A DNA stretch of 64,000 bases from Neomesorhizobium sp963726065 (GTDB lineage: Bacteria > Pseudomonadota > Alphaproteobacteria > Rhizobiales > Rhizobiaceae), in assembly GCA_963726065.1 (NCBI GenBank), contig CAVSAU010000016.1, forward strand, positions 558,001 through 622,000, given 5' to 3'. The notes beneath the pieces are model-generated. The model had not been told where the DNA came from and ran no database searches. It was given only the letters and a program-made list of their open reading frames with translations. The translations under genes and the position numbers were made by a program. Of this stretch, positions 1 to 8,945 are shown in pieces (position 1 is the stretch's first letter; each line of letters starts with the position of its first letter).

Positions 1-214
1 GTCATCATCGGCATGATCCTCGGGCCGATGGCCGAGACGCAGTTCCGCCGCGCCATGACGATCTCCAACGGCGACTGGTCGGTGTTCTACACCCATCCGC
101 TGTCGTTGACGCTGCTGTCGCTGGCCCTGCTGGCGCTGCTTGCGTCCGCGCATCTACAGCTATATCCAGCATCGCCGCATGCGCGGGCCCGAACATGTGC
201 CGGGCGATGCCTGA
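1..214 (+). CDS. tctA: Tripartite tricarboxylate transporter large permease, C-terminal end (partial, frame break)
   Basis: This is the last ~70 residues of a TctA-family membrane permease of a tripartite tricarboxylate transporter; the rest lies before the window. The frame entering at base 1 reads GMILGPMAETQFRRAM followed by SNGDWSVF and a hydrophobic helix, which is the usual C-terminal pattern of TctA. The reading frame shifts by one near 145-165, after which the usual polar tail (RIYSYIQHRRMRGPEH) ends at TGA 212-214. It precedes a CoA transferase by 112 bp and may import the acid that enzyme activates (inference). Family assignment is fairly sure; the substrate is unknown. Confidence 0.75.
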
Positions 215-326
215 TCCCTTGGAAGCGGATGCCCTTTCGTGCAATCGGCATCCCGCTGCAGCTCTTTTGCCGCATGCCCGCTTACGAAAAGTCCGCAACT
301 TTCGGGTTATGCCTTGGAGAACACAA

Positions 327-1515
327 ATGACCGAACTTCTTTCGGGCATTCGCGTCCTCGACCTCACCAACGTGCTGGCCGGCCCCTACTGCGCCTACCA
401 GCTGGCGCTGCTCGGCGCCGACGTGATCAAGGTCGAGACGCCGGCAGGCGGCGATCTTGCCCGCCAGCTCGGCGCTTCGCCGGAACTGAACAAGGCCGGC
501 ATGGGCGCGTCGTTCCTCGCCCAGAACGCCGGCAAGCGCTCGGTCGTGCTCGACCTCAAGAAGGAAGCCGACCGCGAACGATTCCTCGACCTCGTCGCCA
601 CCGCCGACGCGCTGGTCGAGAATTTCCGCCCGGGCGTCATGGACCGGCTTGGCCTCGGCTACGAGCGGCTGAAGGAAGTGCGACCGGACCTCGTCTATTG
701 CGCCATCTCGGGCTTCGGCCAGACCGGCCCGATGCGCGACAACCCGGCCTACGACCAGATCATCCAGGGCCTTTCCGGCATCATGAGCATCACCGGCACG
801 CCGGAGACCGCGCCGCTGCGCGTCGGCTATCCCGGTTGCCGACACGCTCGGCGGGCTGGTCGGCGCCTTCGCGGTGGCGGCGGCTCTGGTGCGCCAGAAG
901 ATCGAGCGGCGAAGGCGCGTTCCTCGACGTCTCGATGCTCGAATGCACGCTGTCGCGCGCTCGGCTGGCCGGTCTCGAACTATCTGACCGCCGGCGTCGA
1001 GCCCAGCCGATGGGCAACGAGAACATGACTGCCGCGCCCTCCGGCACGTTCCGCACCGGCGACGGCCTGCTCAACATCGCCGCCAACAAGCAGGAGCAGT
1101 TCGTCACGCTCTGCAACCTGATCGGCCGGCCGGAGCTTGCGACGGACCCGCGCTTTGCCGAACGCGAGACGCGCAAGCGCAACCGCGCGGAGCTCAAGCT
1201 GCTGATCGAGGAGGCGCTCGCGGCGCGCGCCTGCCGCGGTCTGGGAGGAGAAGCTCAACCGCGCCGGCGTGCCGGCCGGCCGGGTGCTCGACCATCCCGC
1301 AGGTGCTGGACGAGCCGCAGGTGCGCGAGCGCCGATGTGACCGCGCGCTTCGATGGCGTTGCCGGGCGGGCCGACCCGCTCACCGTGGTGCGCGGCGGGT
1401 TCCTGGTCGACGGCGAAGCACCGCTGCCCGAAACGCCGCCGCCCGCGCTCGGCGAGCATATGGACGAGTGTTTTCCGCCCTGCCCGCACGCGCCAAGGCC
1501 AGGGCGGACGCATGA
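327..1515 (+). CDS. CaiB/BaiF family CoA transferase (frame interrupted)
   Basis: Family III CoA transferase that would move CoA between carboxylic acids in the cytoplasm. The start MTELLSGIRVLDLTNVLAGP at 327 is the canonical N-terminus, followed by GADVIKVE, the NAGKRSVVLDLK block and VENFRPGVMDRLGLGY. The ISGFGQTGP motif lies near residue 130. The frame breaks near 835 (YPVADTLGGLVGAF continues in the next frame), near 905, and again around 1230-1330, but family motifs continue to TGA 1513-1515, giving about 396 aa, the normal length. The stop overlaps the ATG of the next gene (ATGA at 1512), so the two are translationally coupled. The acyl substrate cannot be read from the sequence. The breaks look like indel errors rather than decay. 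Confidence 0.8.
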
Positions 1516-2345
1516 GCGATCAGGAAGAACAGACCGGCCGCGAGCGCGGCGAGGAATGGTGGTCGACCGAGATCATCGAGATGCGCCCCGGCATGATCCG
1601 GCTGCGCGGCTACGAGATCCAGGATCTGATCGGCCGCATCTCCTTTCCGGCGATGATCTGGCTGATGCTGCGCGGCGAACTGCCGAGCGAGGAGCAGGCC
1701 GAGCTTCTCGGCATCGCGCTCGGCGCCGCCGTCGACCACGGCCCGCAGGCGCCGTCGATCGCCATTGCCCGCATGGCCGCGACCTGCGGCGTCGGCATCA
1801 ACAGCGCCATGGCTTCGGCCATCAACGTGCTCGGCGACGTGCATGGCGGCGCCGGCGAGCAGGCGCTCGCGTTCTTCGGCGACATCGCCGCGGCGATGGA
1901 TGACGGGGCGGTCGCTGGACGAAGCCGTCGCGCGCGCGGCTGGAAAGATTCTTCGCCGAGGAGAAGGGCTATGTGCCCGGCCTCGGCCACCGCTTCCATC
2001 CGGTCGATCCGCGCGCGCCGCGCCTGCTGGAAGCTGGTCCGCGAGTTCGCGGCGCGCGGCGTCGTCAACGGGCGCTTCGCGGCGATCGCCGAGGCGGTCG
2101 AAGCCGAAGTCGCAGCGCGCAAGGGCAAGAAGATCCCGCTCAACATCGACGGCGCCACCGCCGTCATCTACGGCGAACTCGGCTTCCCGCCGCCGCTGAC
2201 ACGCGGCCTGTTCGTGCTGTCGCGCTCGGTCGGCATCCTGGCGCATGCCTGGGAACAGTCGCAGCAGCCCGACCGCAACAAGGGACCGCTGCCGCGCGAA
2301 TGGCTGTGGGCCTATAAAGGCCAGCCGAAGCGCTCGCTGGACTGA
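1512..2345 (+). CDS. Citryl-CoA lyase / citrate synthase-like protein (frame interrupted)
   Basis: A short (about 277 aa) member of the citrate synthase superfamily of the citryl-CoA lyase type, which would cleave or form a C-C bond next to a CoA thioester. The N-terminus MSDQEEQTGRERGEEWW leads into RGYEIQDLIGRISFPAMIWL, as in this family. INVLGDVHGGAGEQALAFF carries the first active-site His (HGGAG). The second block, GYVPGLGHRFHPVDPRAPR near 1967-2020, is only in frame after correcting a compensating pair of shifts between about 1912 and 2035. The C-terminus (AHAWEQSQQPDRNKGPLPR) is normal. Coupled by ATGA to the upstream CoA transferase, suggesting activation followed by cleavage of a polycarboxylic acid. 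Exact substrate unknown. Confidence 0.75.
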   Translation: MSDQEEQTGRERGEEWWSTEIIEMRPGMIRLRGYEIQDLIGRISFPAMIWLMLRGELPSEEQAELLGIALGAAVDHGPQAPSIAIARMAATCGVGINSAMASAINVLGDVHGGAGEQALAFFGDIAAAMDDGAVAGRSRRARGWKDSSPRRRAMCPASATASIRSIRARRACWKLVREFAARGVVNGRFAAIAEAVEAEVAARKGKKIPLNIDGATAVIYGELGFPPPLTRGLFVLSRSVGILAHAWEQSQQPDRNKGPLPREWLWAYKGQPKRSLD

Positions 2346-2397
2346 CAGGAGCTGGTCCCGAAAGTCAAAGTTGGGCAAGGGCGATTCCGGTCGCCGT

Positions 2398-2869
2398 TCA
2401 GGCCGGATGGCTGAAGCGGGCAACCTGCGCGTCTCTCATCAGATTGCGGAAGTCGCTGCCACTCACATGGACCAGCGTCTTGTGATCGCCGCCCTCAAAA
2501 TAGACGTCGGCGGCATCATCAAGGCTCTCGTCGAGAATAACCGGGACCTCGTATGCGGCACCGATCGGTGGGATCGCGCCGATGTCGCAATCGTCGAAGA
2601 GGACGCCGACCTCACCTTCCGACGCCAGGCCGAGGCGCCTGTCCATGACATCCTGCAAGGTGCCGAGTTCGACCCGATGCGTGCTCGGAACCACGGCGAG
2701 CGCGTATCCCATCTCGTGATGGACAACCACGGTCTTGGCCATCCTGCTGCCTGGAATATGCGCCGCCTGCGCGGATTGGCTGCTGGTTGCTGTACGATGG
2801 TGGGCACTGTGTCGTAGGCAATTCCCTCGGCGTCAATATGAAGTTCCGGAGTTTGTTTGCGATCGTCAT
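2398..2869 (-). CDS. YbaK/EbsC-type aminoacyl-tRNA deacylase (frame interrupted)
   Basis: YbaK/ProX-like trans-editing domain that hydrolyses mischarged tRNA or binds aminoacyl-tRNA. The clean part (MAKTVVVHHEMGYALAVVPS through HVSGSDFRNLMRDA) begins at 2742, but the family N-terminus lies upstream. In frame before that Met come SAQAAHIPGSR, a classic YbaK block, and a start MTIANKLRNFI at 2869 in another frame. One or more indels around 2820 separate them. Corrected length is about 157 aa, the normal size. It converges on the citryl-CoA lyase gene with a 52 bp gap and probably has no link to the C1 genes. Confidence 0.75.
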
Positions 2870-3035
2870 CGTAGGCGTCCCTTCTGACTGGAGTGGCGAC
2901 GCTGGAGCAGGCAACGTCAGGCTGCCCCGGAACGAAAAGATCATTCTCCTCCGATCATCGTCGATGTCAACGAGTAACATGGCCGAGGATCCCGGCAACC
3001 TGCTCCGCAATGCGGGCGAATGCGCGTTTCCTGCC

Positions 3036-3419
3036 CTACGGCCCGGCGCCGAAGAAAGTCAGCCGCGTCCACAGCGTGTAGTCCGATTCGATGCACCATC
3101 AAGCGCAACGAAGACCAGTACGAAGACCGGAGGTACGATGATCGCATAGGCAAGCGCCAGCCGTTCCCAGGCCATGTGCATGAAAACGGCAACGATCAGC
3201 CCGGCCTTGAGCACCATGAAGGTGAGGATCAGCGTCCAGCGCAGGTAGCCCGTGGATGCCGATGATAGTCGACCATGTAGGAGCAGGCGCTCAGAATGAA
3301 CAGCCAGCCCCAGACGATGAGGTAAAGCTTGATGCGGGTGCTGCTGGTGGCTGTCGTGGCGGCGACGGAAGCGCGTCATTCGCCGCGTGGAGCGTGTCGT
3401 GTGCGGTTGCTTCAGCCAT
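3036..3419 (-). CDS. Cytochrome c oxidase subunit IV-like protein (frame interrupted)
   Basis: Small membrane subunit of the heme-copper oxidase encoded just upstream on this strand. It starts MAEATAHDTLHAANDALPSP at 3419. The body TLILTFMVLKAGLIVAVFMH and LALAYAIIVPPVFVLVF is the two- to three-helix core of the prokaryotic subunit IV family. Frame breaks near 3290 and 3095; after the second one the tail SDYTLWTRLTFFGAGP ends at TAG (3038-3036). It begins 9 bp after the stop of the preceding subunit III gene, so it is the last gene of the cox operon. About 127 aa. Confidence 0.75.
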
Positions 3420-3427
3420 GATCAGCC

Positions 3428-4154
3428 TCACCAGAGATAGAAGAATGCGAAGATGAACACCCAGACCAGGTCGACGAAGTGCCAGTAGAGGCCCATGATC
3501 TCGACGCTCTCGTAATTGACCCCGCCGACTGGTGAAGAAGCCGCGCGCGCCGGTGTCGTAGTCACCGCGCAGCACTTTCCGGGCAACGATGATCAGGAAG
3601 ATCACGCCGATCGTGACATGGGTGCCATGGAAGCCGGTGATCATGAAGAAGGTCGAGCCGAACTGCGCCGCGCCCCACGGATTGCCCCACGGCCGGACGC
3701 CTTCGCGTGATGAGCTTGGTCCATTCGAAGGCCTGCATGCCGACGAAGGTGGCGCCGAGCGCTGCGGTAAGGAGCATCAGGACAGCAGTCTTCCTGCGGT
3801 CGCGTCGGTAGCCGAAATTGACCGCCATGCGCCATCGTGCCGCTGACGAGATCAGGACGAAGGTCATGATGGCGATGAGGATCAGCGGAACATCGCTGGC
3901 CGCCGATATGCAGCGCGAAGACCTCGCTTGGGTTCGGCCACGGCACCCGCGTCGACATGCGCGCGGTCATGTAGGAGAGCAGGAAGCAGCCGAAGATGAA
4001 GGTGTCGGACAGGAGGAAGATCCACATCATGGCCTTCCCCCAGGACACGTTCTTGAACGCGCGCTGGTCGGACGACCAATCGGCGACGATACCCTCGCAG
4101 GCCCTCCGGCCGTGAAGCGAGCGTGCCCGTGTTCGTCACTGTGGTTTCACTCAT
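3428..4154 (-). CDS. coxP: Heme-copper oxidase subunit III homologue, second copy (CoxP-like, frame interrupted)
   Basis: Second subunit III-like membrane protein of the oxidase. The start MSETTVTNTGTLASRPEGLR at 4154 has a GGAGGG Shine-Dalgarno 8 bp upstream. In the next frames come FKNVSWGKAMMWIFLLSDTF, IFGCFLLSYMTARMSTRVPW, then ITGFHGTHVTIGVIFLI and finally GLYWHFVDLVWVFIFAFFYL before TGA at 3430-3428. WHFVD is the family's C-terminal signature. At least four single-base breaks are needed to join them. Tandem subunit III genes are characteristic of Bradyrhizobium coxMNOP, which is why this name is used. About 241 aa after correction. Confidence 0.75.
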
Positions 4155-4167
4155 TCGCCCGGCCCTC

Positions 4168-4878
4168 CTAAGTCAGCAGTTGGCGGCAAATGTCGATGAA
4201 GTCAGCGGCCCAGCCGGCAAACAGCACGAACAGCGCCGAGCCAGACGAAAAGAAGGAAATGCCAGTACATGGCGCACAGTTCGACGCCGAGCGCCGAGCA
4301 TGCGGCATCGGCGCGCCGCTCCACGCCTTGATGGTCGTTCGCGCCAAGCCCGATCAGGCCGCCCACGATGTGCAGTCCGTGCAGGCCGGTGATCAGGTAG
4401 AAGAAGCTGTTGGCCGGGTTGCTGGCGAGCAGGTAGCCATCGTCGGCCAGCTCGCGCCACGCGAACAGCTGGCCGACCAGGAAGCCGATGGCCGTCAGCC
4501 CGCCGGTGACAAGGCCGAGCCGCACCGTATCCATCTGCCCCTTGCGGCGCCGCGACCAGCGCCACTGACAGCGCCACGCTGGACAAGCACCAGCACGCCT
4601 GTGTTGAACCACAGCAGATTGCGGCATCGGCAGTGGCCGCCAGTCCGACAGCTCCATGCGCATGAAATATGCGCTGGTGAACAGCGCGAACAGACAACCG
4701 ACGACCGCAAGGAAAACCCCAAGCCCGATCTTGGCAGTCGGCATTGCCGGCCCGAGCGAACCGAAGTCCGTCGATCACGCCCTGCTCCAGCCACGGCTTC
4801 GACATCAGCCGCTGCTGCGACAGCCACCAGATGACGATGCCCGCTATGACGAGCCAGGAAGACCAGTATGACGCTCAT
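4168..4878 (-). CDS. coxO: Cytochrome c oxidase subunit III, first copy (CoxO-like, frame interrupted)
   Basis: First subunit III of the oxidase, a seven-helix integral membrane protein supporting the catalytic core. It begins MSVILVFLA at 4878; one base later in frame the sequence reads VIAGIVIWWLSQQR, then MSKPWLEQGVID, and the long clean block TAKIGLGVFLAVVGCLFALF. Further on are GLVTGGLTAIGFLVGQLFAW and NSFFYLITGLHGLHIVGGL, where the conserved His lies. The tail VLFAGWAADFIDICRQLLT ends at TAG 4170-4168. Breaks occur near 4855, 4770, 4610, 4560, 4340 and 4240. The gene sits 21 bp after coxN and 13 bp before coxP. About 237 aa. Confidence 0.75.
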
Positions 4879-4899
4879 CAGTGCCCCTTTCGGCCCGCC

Positions 4900-6654
4900 C
4901 TAGTCGCCAGGGTCGTTCTGCGGCAGGAAATCCTGCTTGGCGCCGGGCACGCTGTAGTCATAGGCCCAGCGATAGACGATCGGCAGCTTCCTTGCCGAAG
5001 TTGCCGTGCGGCGGCGGCGTTGTCGGGCGTCTGCCATTCGAGCGAGGTCGCCCGCCATGGATTGCCGCCGGCCTCGCTGCCATGGCGGATGCTCCAGAGC
5101 AGGTTGAACAGGAACACCAGCTGCGCGAAGCCGACGATGAAGGCCATGACCGAGATGAAGGCGTTGAGCTGGTGCGCCGATTCCGCGATCAGCCCCATGT
5201 CGCCAAGTTCGTTGTAGCGGCGCGGCACGCCCATCAGTCCGAGATAGTGCATCGGGAAGAAGATGAGGTAGGCGCCGAGGAAGGTGACCCAGAAATGGAA
5301 CTGGCCGAGCGCCTCGTTGAACATGCGGCCGGTGATCTTCGGATACCAGTGGTAGATGGCGCCGAAGATGACGAGGATCGGCGCCACGCCCATGACCATG
5401 TGGAAATGCGCGACCACGAACATGGTGTCGGAGAGCGGCACGTCGACCACCACGTTGCCGAGGAACAGGCCGGTCAGTCCGCCATTGACGAAGGTGACGA
5501 TGAAGGCCAGCGCAAACAGCATCGGGATGGTGAGGTGGATGTCGCCGCGCCACAAGGTCAGGATCCAGTTGTAGACCTTGATGGCTGTCGGGATGGCGAT
5601 GATCAGCGTTGTGGTGGCGAAGAAGAAGCCGAAATACGGATGCATGCCCGAGACATACATGTGGTGCGCCCAGACGATGAAGGAGAGCGCGCCGATGCCG
5701 ACGATCGCCCACACCATCATGCGGTAGCCGAAGATGTTCTTGCGCGCGTGCGTCGAGATCAGGTCGGAGACGATGCCGAATGCAGGCAGCGCGACGATGT
5801 AGACCTCCGGATGGCCGAAGAACCAGAACAGGTGCTGGAACAGGATCGGGCTGCCGCCGGCGTGCTGCAGTTGCTCACCCATCTCGACGATGGCCGGCAT
5901 GAAGAAGGTGGTGCCGAGCAGCCGGTCGAACAGCATCATCACGCAGGCGACGAACAGCGCCGGGAAGGCAAGCAGCGCCATCACCGTGGCAGTGAAAATG
6001 CCCCACACGGTGAGCGGCATGCGCATCAGCGTCATGCCGCGGGTGCGGCCTTGCAGCACCGTCACCACGTAGTTGAGGCCACCCATGGTGAAGCCGATGA
6101 TGAACAGGATCAGCGAAACCAGCATCAGGATGATGCCAGCCTGCTGGCCGCCCGGCGTGCCCTGCATGATCGCCTGCGGCGGATAGAGCGTCCAGCCGGC
6201 GCCAGTCGGGCCGCCCGGCGCGAAGAAACTCGTCACCAGCACCAGCACCGCCAAGCAGGTAGATCCAGTAGGAGAGCATGTTGACATAGGGGAACACCAT
6301 GTCGCGGGCGCCCACCATCAGCGGGATCAGGTAGTTGCCGAAACCGCCCAGGAACAGCGCGGTCAGGAGATAGATCACCATGATCATTCCGTGCATGGTG
6401 ATGAATTGGTAATAGGCCTCGGGCGTGATGAAGTCGAAGGTGCCGGGGAAGCCGAGCTGCAGGCGCATCAGCCACGACAGCACCAGCGCCACCATGCCGA
6501 TGGCGATCGCCGTGCAGGAATACTGGATGGCGATGACCTTGGCGTCCTGCGAGAAGACGTAGGTCGTCCACCAGCTATGCGGATGGTAAAGCTCGACCTC
6601 CGGCACTTCGGCGGGCGGGATCGCTTCGACCGAGCCTGGGGTTACATCGACCAT
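4900..6654 (-). CDS. coxN: Cytochrome c oxidase subunit I (CoxN-like, frame interrupted)
   Basis: Catalytic subunit of an aa3-type heme-copper oxidase in the inner membrane, reducing O2 with electrons from cytochrome c. Starts MVDVTPGSVEAIPPAEVPEV at 6654. ITMHGMIMVIYLL (heme a His), LFWFFGHPEVYIVALPAFG (CuB His and the cross-linked His-Tyr), YVSGMHPYFGFFFATTT and VAHFHMVMG (heme ligands) are all present. Two breaks are clear: near 6255, between NMLSYWIYLLGG and VTSFFAPGGP, and near 4990, before KLPIVYRWAYDYSVPGAKQD. About 584 aa after correction. Upstream coxM and downstream coxO, coxP and the subunit IV gene form one operon. Confidence 0.85.
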
Positions 6655-6677
6655 CGGAACGCCTCCTTGGTTCCCTG

Positions 6678-6706
6678 GGCGAGGTCTGACGGGTCAGCGC
6701 CTCGCC
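6678..6706 (-). promoter_or_regulatory. Intercistronic hairpin between coxM and coxN
   Basis: GGCGAGG (6678-6684) pairs with CCTCGCC (6700-6706), and inside it CTGAC (6686-6690) pairs with GTCAG (6693-6697). It lies in the 88 bp gap between coxM and coxN. There is no T tract, so an RNA-processing or differential-stability hairpin is more likely than a full terminator. Confidence 0.4.
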
Positions 6707-6742
6707 ATGCACGTCTCCGCGCCTCGCGGCGCATGTTGCCTG

Positions 6743-7570
6743 TCAAGGCGCGGTTGGTTCCGCAGCGCTCGTCTGTTGGGTGCCCGTCAGCTGGGCGAAA
6801 GTCTGCTGCTCGCCGACCCAGGCGAGATAATCTTCCGGCGTGTCGACCATGACGACGCCGCGCATAAACGAATGGCCCTGGCCGCAGAGTTCCGCGCAGA
6901 GTACTTCGAAACTACCCGTGCGGGTGGGCGTGAACCAGAAATAGGTCACCGATCCCGGCACCATGTCCATCTTGGCGCGGAATTCCGGCACGTAGAAATC
7001 ATGCAGCACGTCGAGCGAGCGCAACAGCATCTTCACCGGCTTGTCGATCGGCAGATGCAGGTCGGCGGCCTCGACGATCAGATCGTCCTGACCGTTTGGA
7101 TCATCAGGCTTGAGCCCGAGCGGATTTTCCGGGGTGACCAGCCGCGTGTCGGACAGGCCGAGCTTGCCATCCTGGCCGGGCAGACGGTAGCTCCATTGCC
7201 ATTGCTGCGCGACGACCTCGACCTCGGTCGCATCAGCGGGAACGGTGACGAACTGGTGCCAGACGAAAAGGCCAGGCGCCAGCATGGCGGCGACGCCGAG
7301 GCCGGTGACGACCGTCAACCATGTCTCGAGCCGCTTGTTTTCAGGTTCGTAGTGGGCGGTATTTCCCTCGCGATGGCGGAAGCGAAAGACGCAATAGGCC
7401 ATGAACAGCACGACAGCCGCGAACACCACGCCGGTAATCCAGAACGTGGCGATGATGGTGTGGTCGATGTAACTCCAGTTCGAGGCAATCGGCGTCCACC
7501 ACCATGGACTGAGGAAGTGGAAAACCACCGACCCGACAACAATTGCGACCAGTAAAAGCGCGACAGCCAT
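6743..7570 (-). CDS. coxM: Cytochrome c oxidase subunit II (CoxM-like)
   Basis: CuA-bearing subunit that accepts electrons from cytochrome c on the periplasmic side. Unbroken, 275 aa, starting MAVALLLVAIVVGSVVFHFL. Two N-terminal membrane helices (about 1-20 and 36-60) are followed by a periplasmic cupredoxin domain. QQWQWSYRLPGQDG is the aromatic electron-entry patch. LDVLHDFYVPEF supplies the first CuA His, and CAELCGQGHSFM supplies both Cys, the second His and Met. First gene of the operon coxM-N-O-P-subunit IV, with its promoter presumably in the 565 bp upstream gap. The quinol-oxidase alternative is excluded by the complete CuA site. Confidence 0.92.
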   Translation of the reverse strand: MAVALLLVAIVVGSVVFHFLSPWWWTPIASNWSYIDHTIIATFWITGVVFAAVVLFMAYCVFRFRHREGNTAHYEPENKRLETWLTVVTGLGVAAMLAPGLFVWHQFVTVPADATEVEVVAQQWQWSYRLPGQDGKLGLSDTRLVTPENPLGLKPDDPNGQDDLIVEAADLHLPIDKPVKMLLRSLDVLHDFYVPEFRAKMDMVPGSVTYFWFTPTRTGSFEVLCAELCGQGHSFMRGVVMVDTPEDYLAWVGEQQTFAQLTGTQQTSAAEPTAP

Positions 7571-8135
7571 TCCCGTTTCATCCCTGCCCTGGAAGGCGCG
7601 AATCGAAAGGCAATTCGTCCTATTGCTTCACCAACTCCAACGATCTCTCTTGCACACGAAACTGCGGATGCCAGAGGAGACCGGAGCGCCGAGCGTCCTT
7701 GCGACGCGCAAAGGACGCTCCAAAGGTTGGATCCGAACATGTTTGCGTGTGCCCGGCGAATGGACCTGGCGGCAAGATGTTCTGGTCATGTCGGTTTCTG
7801 GCAGAAAAGGCACTGCGGCTGGTTCTAAGGCGCAGGAAACACTTCCGCTCGGCCCGCGTTCGAGCGGGGGGAGCAGCGGTATGCTTGCGACGACGGCCGG
7901 TCCGAAACCCGCCATGTCCGTGCCTCCTGTGCCGCCATGAGCGGTCACGGAATTAAGCCCGGCCTGCAACATCATGGAAGCAGGTCTTAAAGCACTGTCA
8001 TGATCACATCGGCCACCCGCCTTTGTCAAACCACCGCAGGGGCGCTTTCCACAAGCCGCCTGCGACAAATTGACGTTGGGACAACCTGTCCTCTTTGACG
8101 TGCAAGCCTGCCCTTTCCGGGCTCTGCGCCGACAA
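7571..8135. other. Gene-free interval between fhcC and coxM
   Basis: 565 bp between the end of fhcC and the start of coxM, both on the minus strand. No open frame here resembles a protein family, and no tRNA or clear rho-independent terminator was seen. It should hold the end of the fhc transcript and the cox promoter, but no convincing -35/-10 pair was identified. Confidence 0.5.
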
Positions 8136-8945
8136 TCAGCGCGGAAATACAATTTCGCCGAGCCCCAAAACGGCATTGTCGCCGCTGAAGCGATGCTGCG
8201 CCTTGCGGAGCAGCGGCCGCTTTAGGATCCCCTCAGCGATCAGGTGGCGGTCGAGGACGGCGGTGAACACGCTGTCTGGCGCACCCGATTCGACAAAGCT
8301 AGGAGAAAGTTTTGCTGGCTTGCGGTCGAGCAGGATCGAGCCACGCCGCATCAGATAGCCCGGCATGTCGCCGGTTTCACCGGCAATGACGATGGTGCCG
8401 GCGATCATCCGGCAACCGGCATGATCGCCGGCCCCACGCAGAACGGCGATCATGCCGCGCCGCATACGGTCGCCGGCAAAGGCGCCGGCCTTGCCGCGTA
8501 CGATGAGCACGCCGCCATTCATGCCGGCAAGTTCGCCGGCAAGCGGTCCGCCGAGATGGTCGCCGGCATTGCCCGCGATTTCAATGCGACCGCCGCGCAT
8601 GCCGGAGCCGGCATGTGGGCCTGCCTTGCCTTCAACGACGATAGCTCCGCCGTACATCAAACGGCCAAGCTGCGCGCCCACGTCGCCAATGACACGGATC
8701 TTGCCCCCCGTGATGCCCTCGCCGAGGCGGTCGAAGCGGGTGCTGCCACCATCGAAAACAATGTCTTGCGTGTCGTTTCCGGCGAAACGGAAAACATCGG
8801 CGACAGTGGAGGCCCGCTTCGAGAGACCTATACGGATTTGTGCAATGTCCGGCTTCGCCAGGCTGGCAAGGCGCTCGGGCGTCAGCGGTGACAGGTCGAG
8901 TCGCTCCGAAGGTTCGGCTATAAGCGTGAAGGTCAACGCTTTCAC
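8136..8945 (-). CDS. fhcC: Formyltransferase/hydrolase complex subunit C
   Basis: Subunit C of the Fhc complex, which moves the formyl group from formyl-H4MPT to a methanofuran-type carrier and hydrolyses it to formate. It corresponds to the C subunit of archaeal formylmethanofuran dehydrogenase. Unbroken, 269 aa. Residues ~75-200 form the glycine-rich beta-helix repeat of the family (GGKIRVIGDVGAQLGRLMYG, GGRIEIAGNAGDHLGGPLAG, GAGDHAGCRMIAGTIVIAG). The start overlaps the 3' end of fhcD by 4 bp (8942-8945), so it is the last gene of the fhcBADC unit. Confidence 0.92.
   Translation of the reverse strand: MKALTFTLIAEPSERLDLSPLTPERLASLAKPDIAQIRIGLSKRASTVADVFRFAGNDTQDIVFDGGSTRFDRLGEGITGGKIRVIGDVGAQLGRLMYGGAIVVEGKAGPHAGSGMRGGRIEIAGNAGDHLGGPLAGELAGMNGGVLIVRGKAGAFAGDRMRRGMIAVLRGAGDHAGCRMIAGTIVIAGETGDMPGYLMRRGSILLDRKPAKLSPSFVESGAPDSVFTAVLDRHLIAEGILKRPLLRKAQHRFSGDNAVLGLGEIVFPR

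Noticed and set aside
4881..6284. A 467-codon plus-strand open frame rich in His, Asp and Glu
   Set aside because: It is antisense to coxN, whose heme and copper ligands are all in place. The unusual composition is the complement of hydrophobic codons.
7571..8135. Possible small plus-strand protein starting near 7623
   Set aside because: Composition and lack of a ribosome-binding site or homology features do not support a gene.
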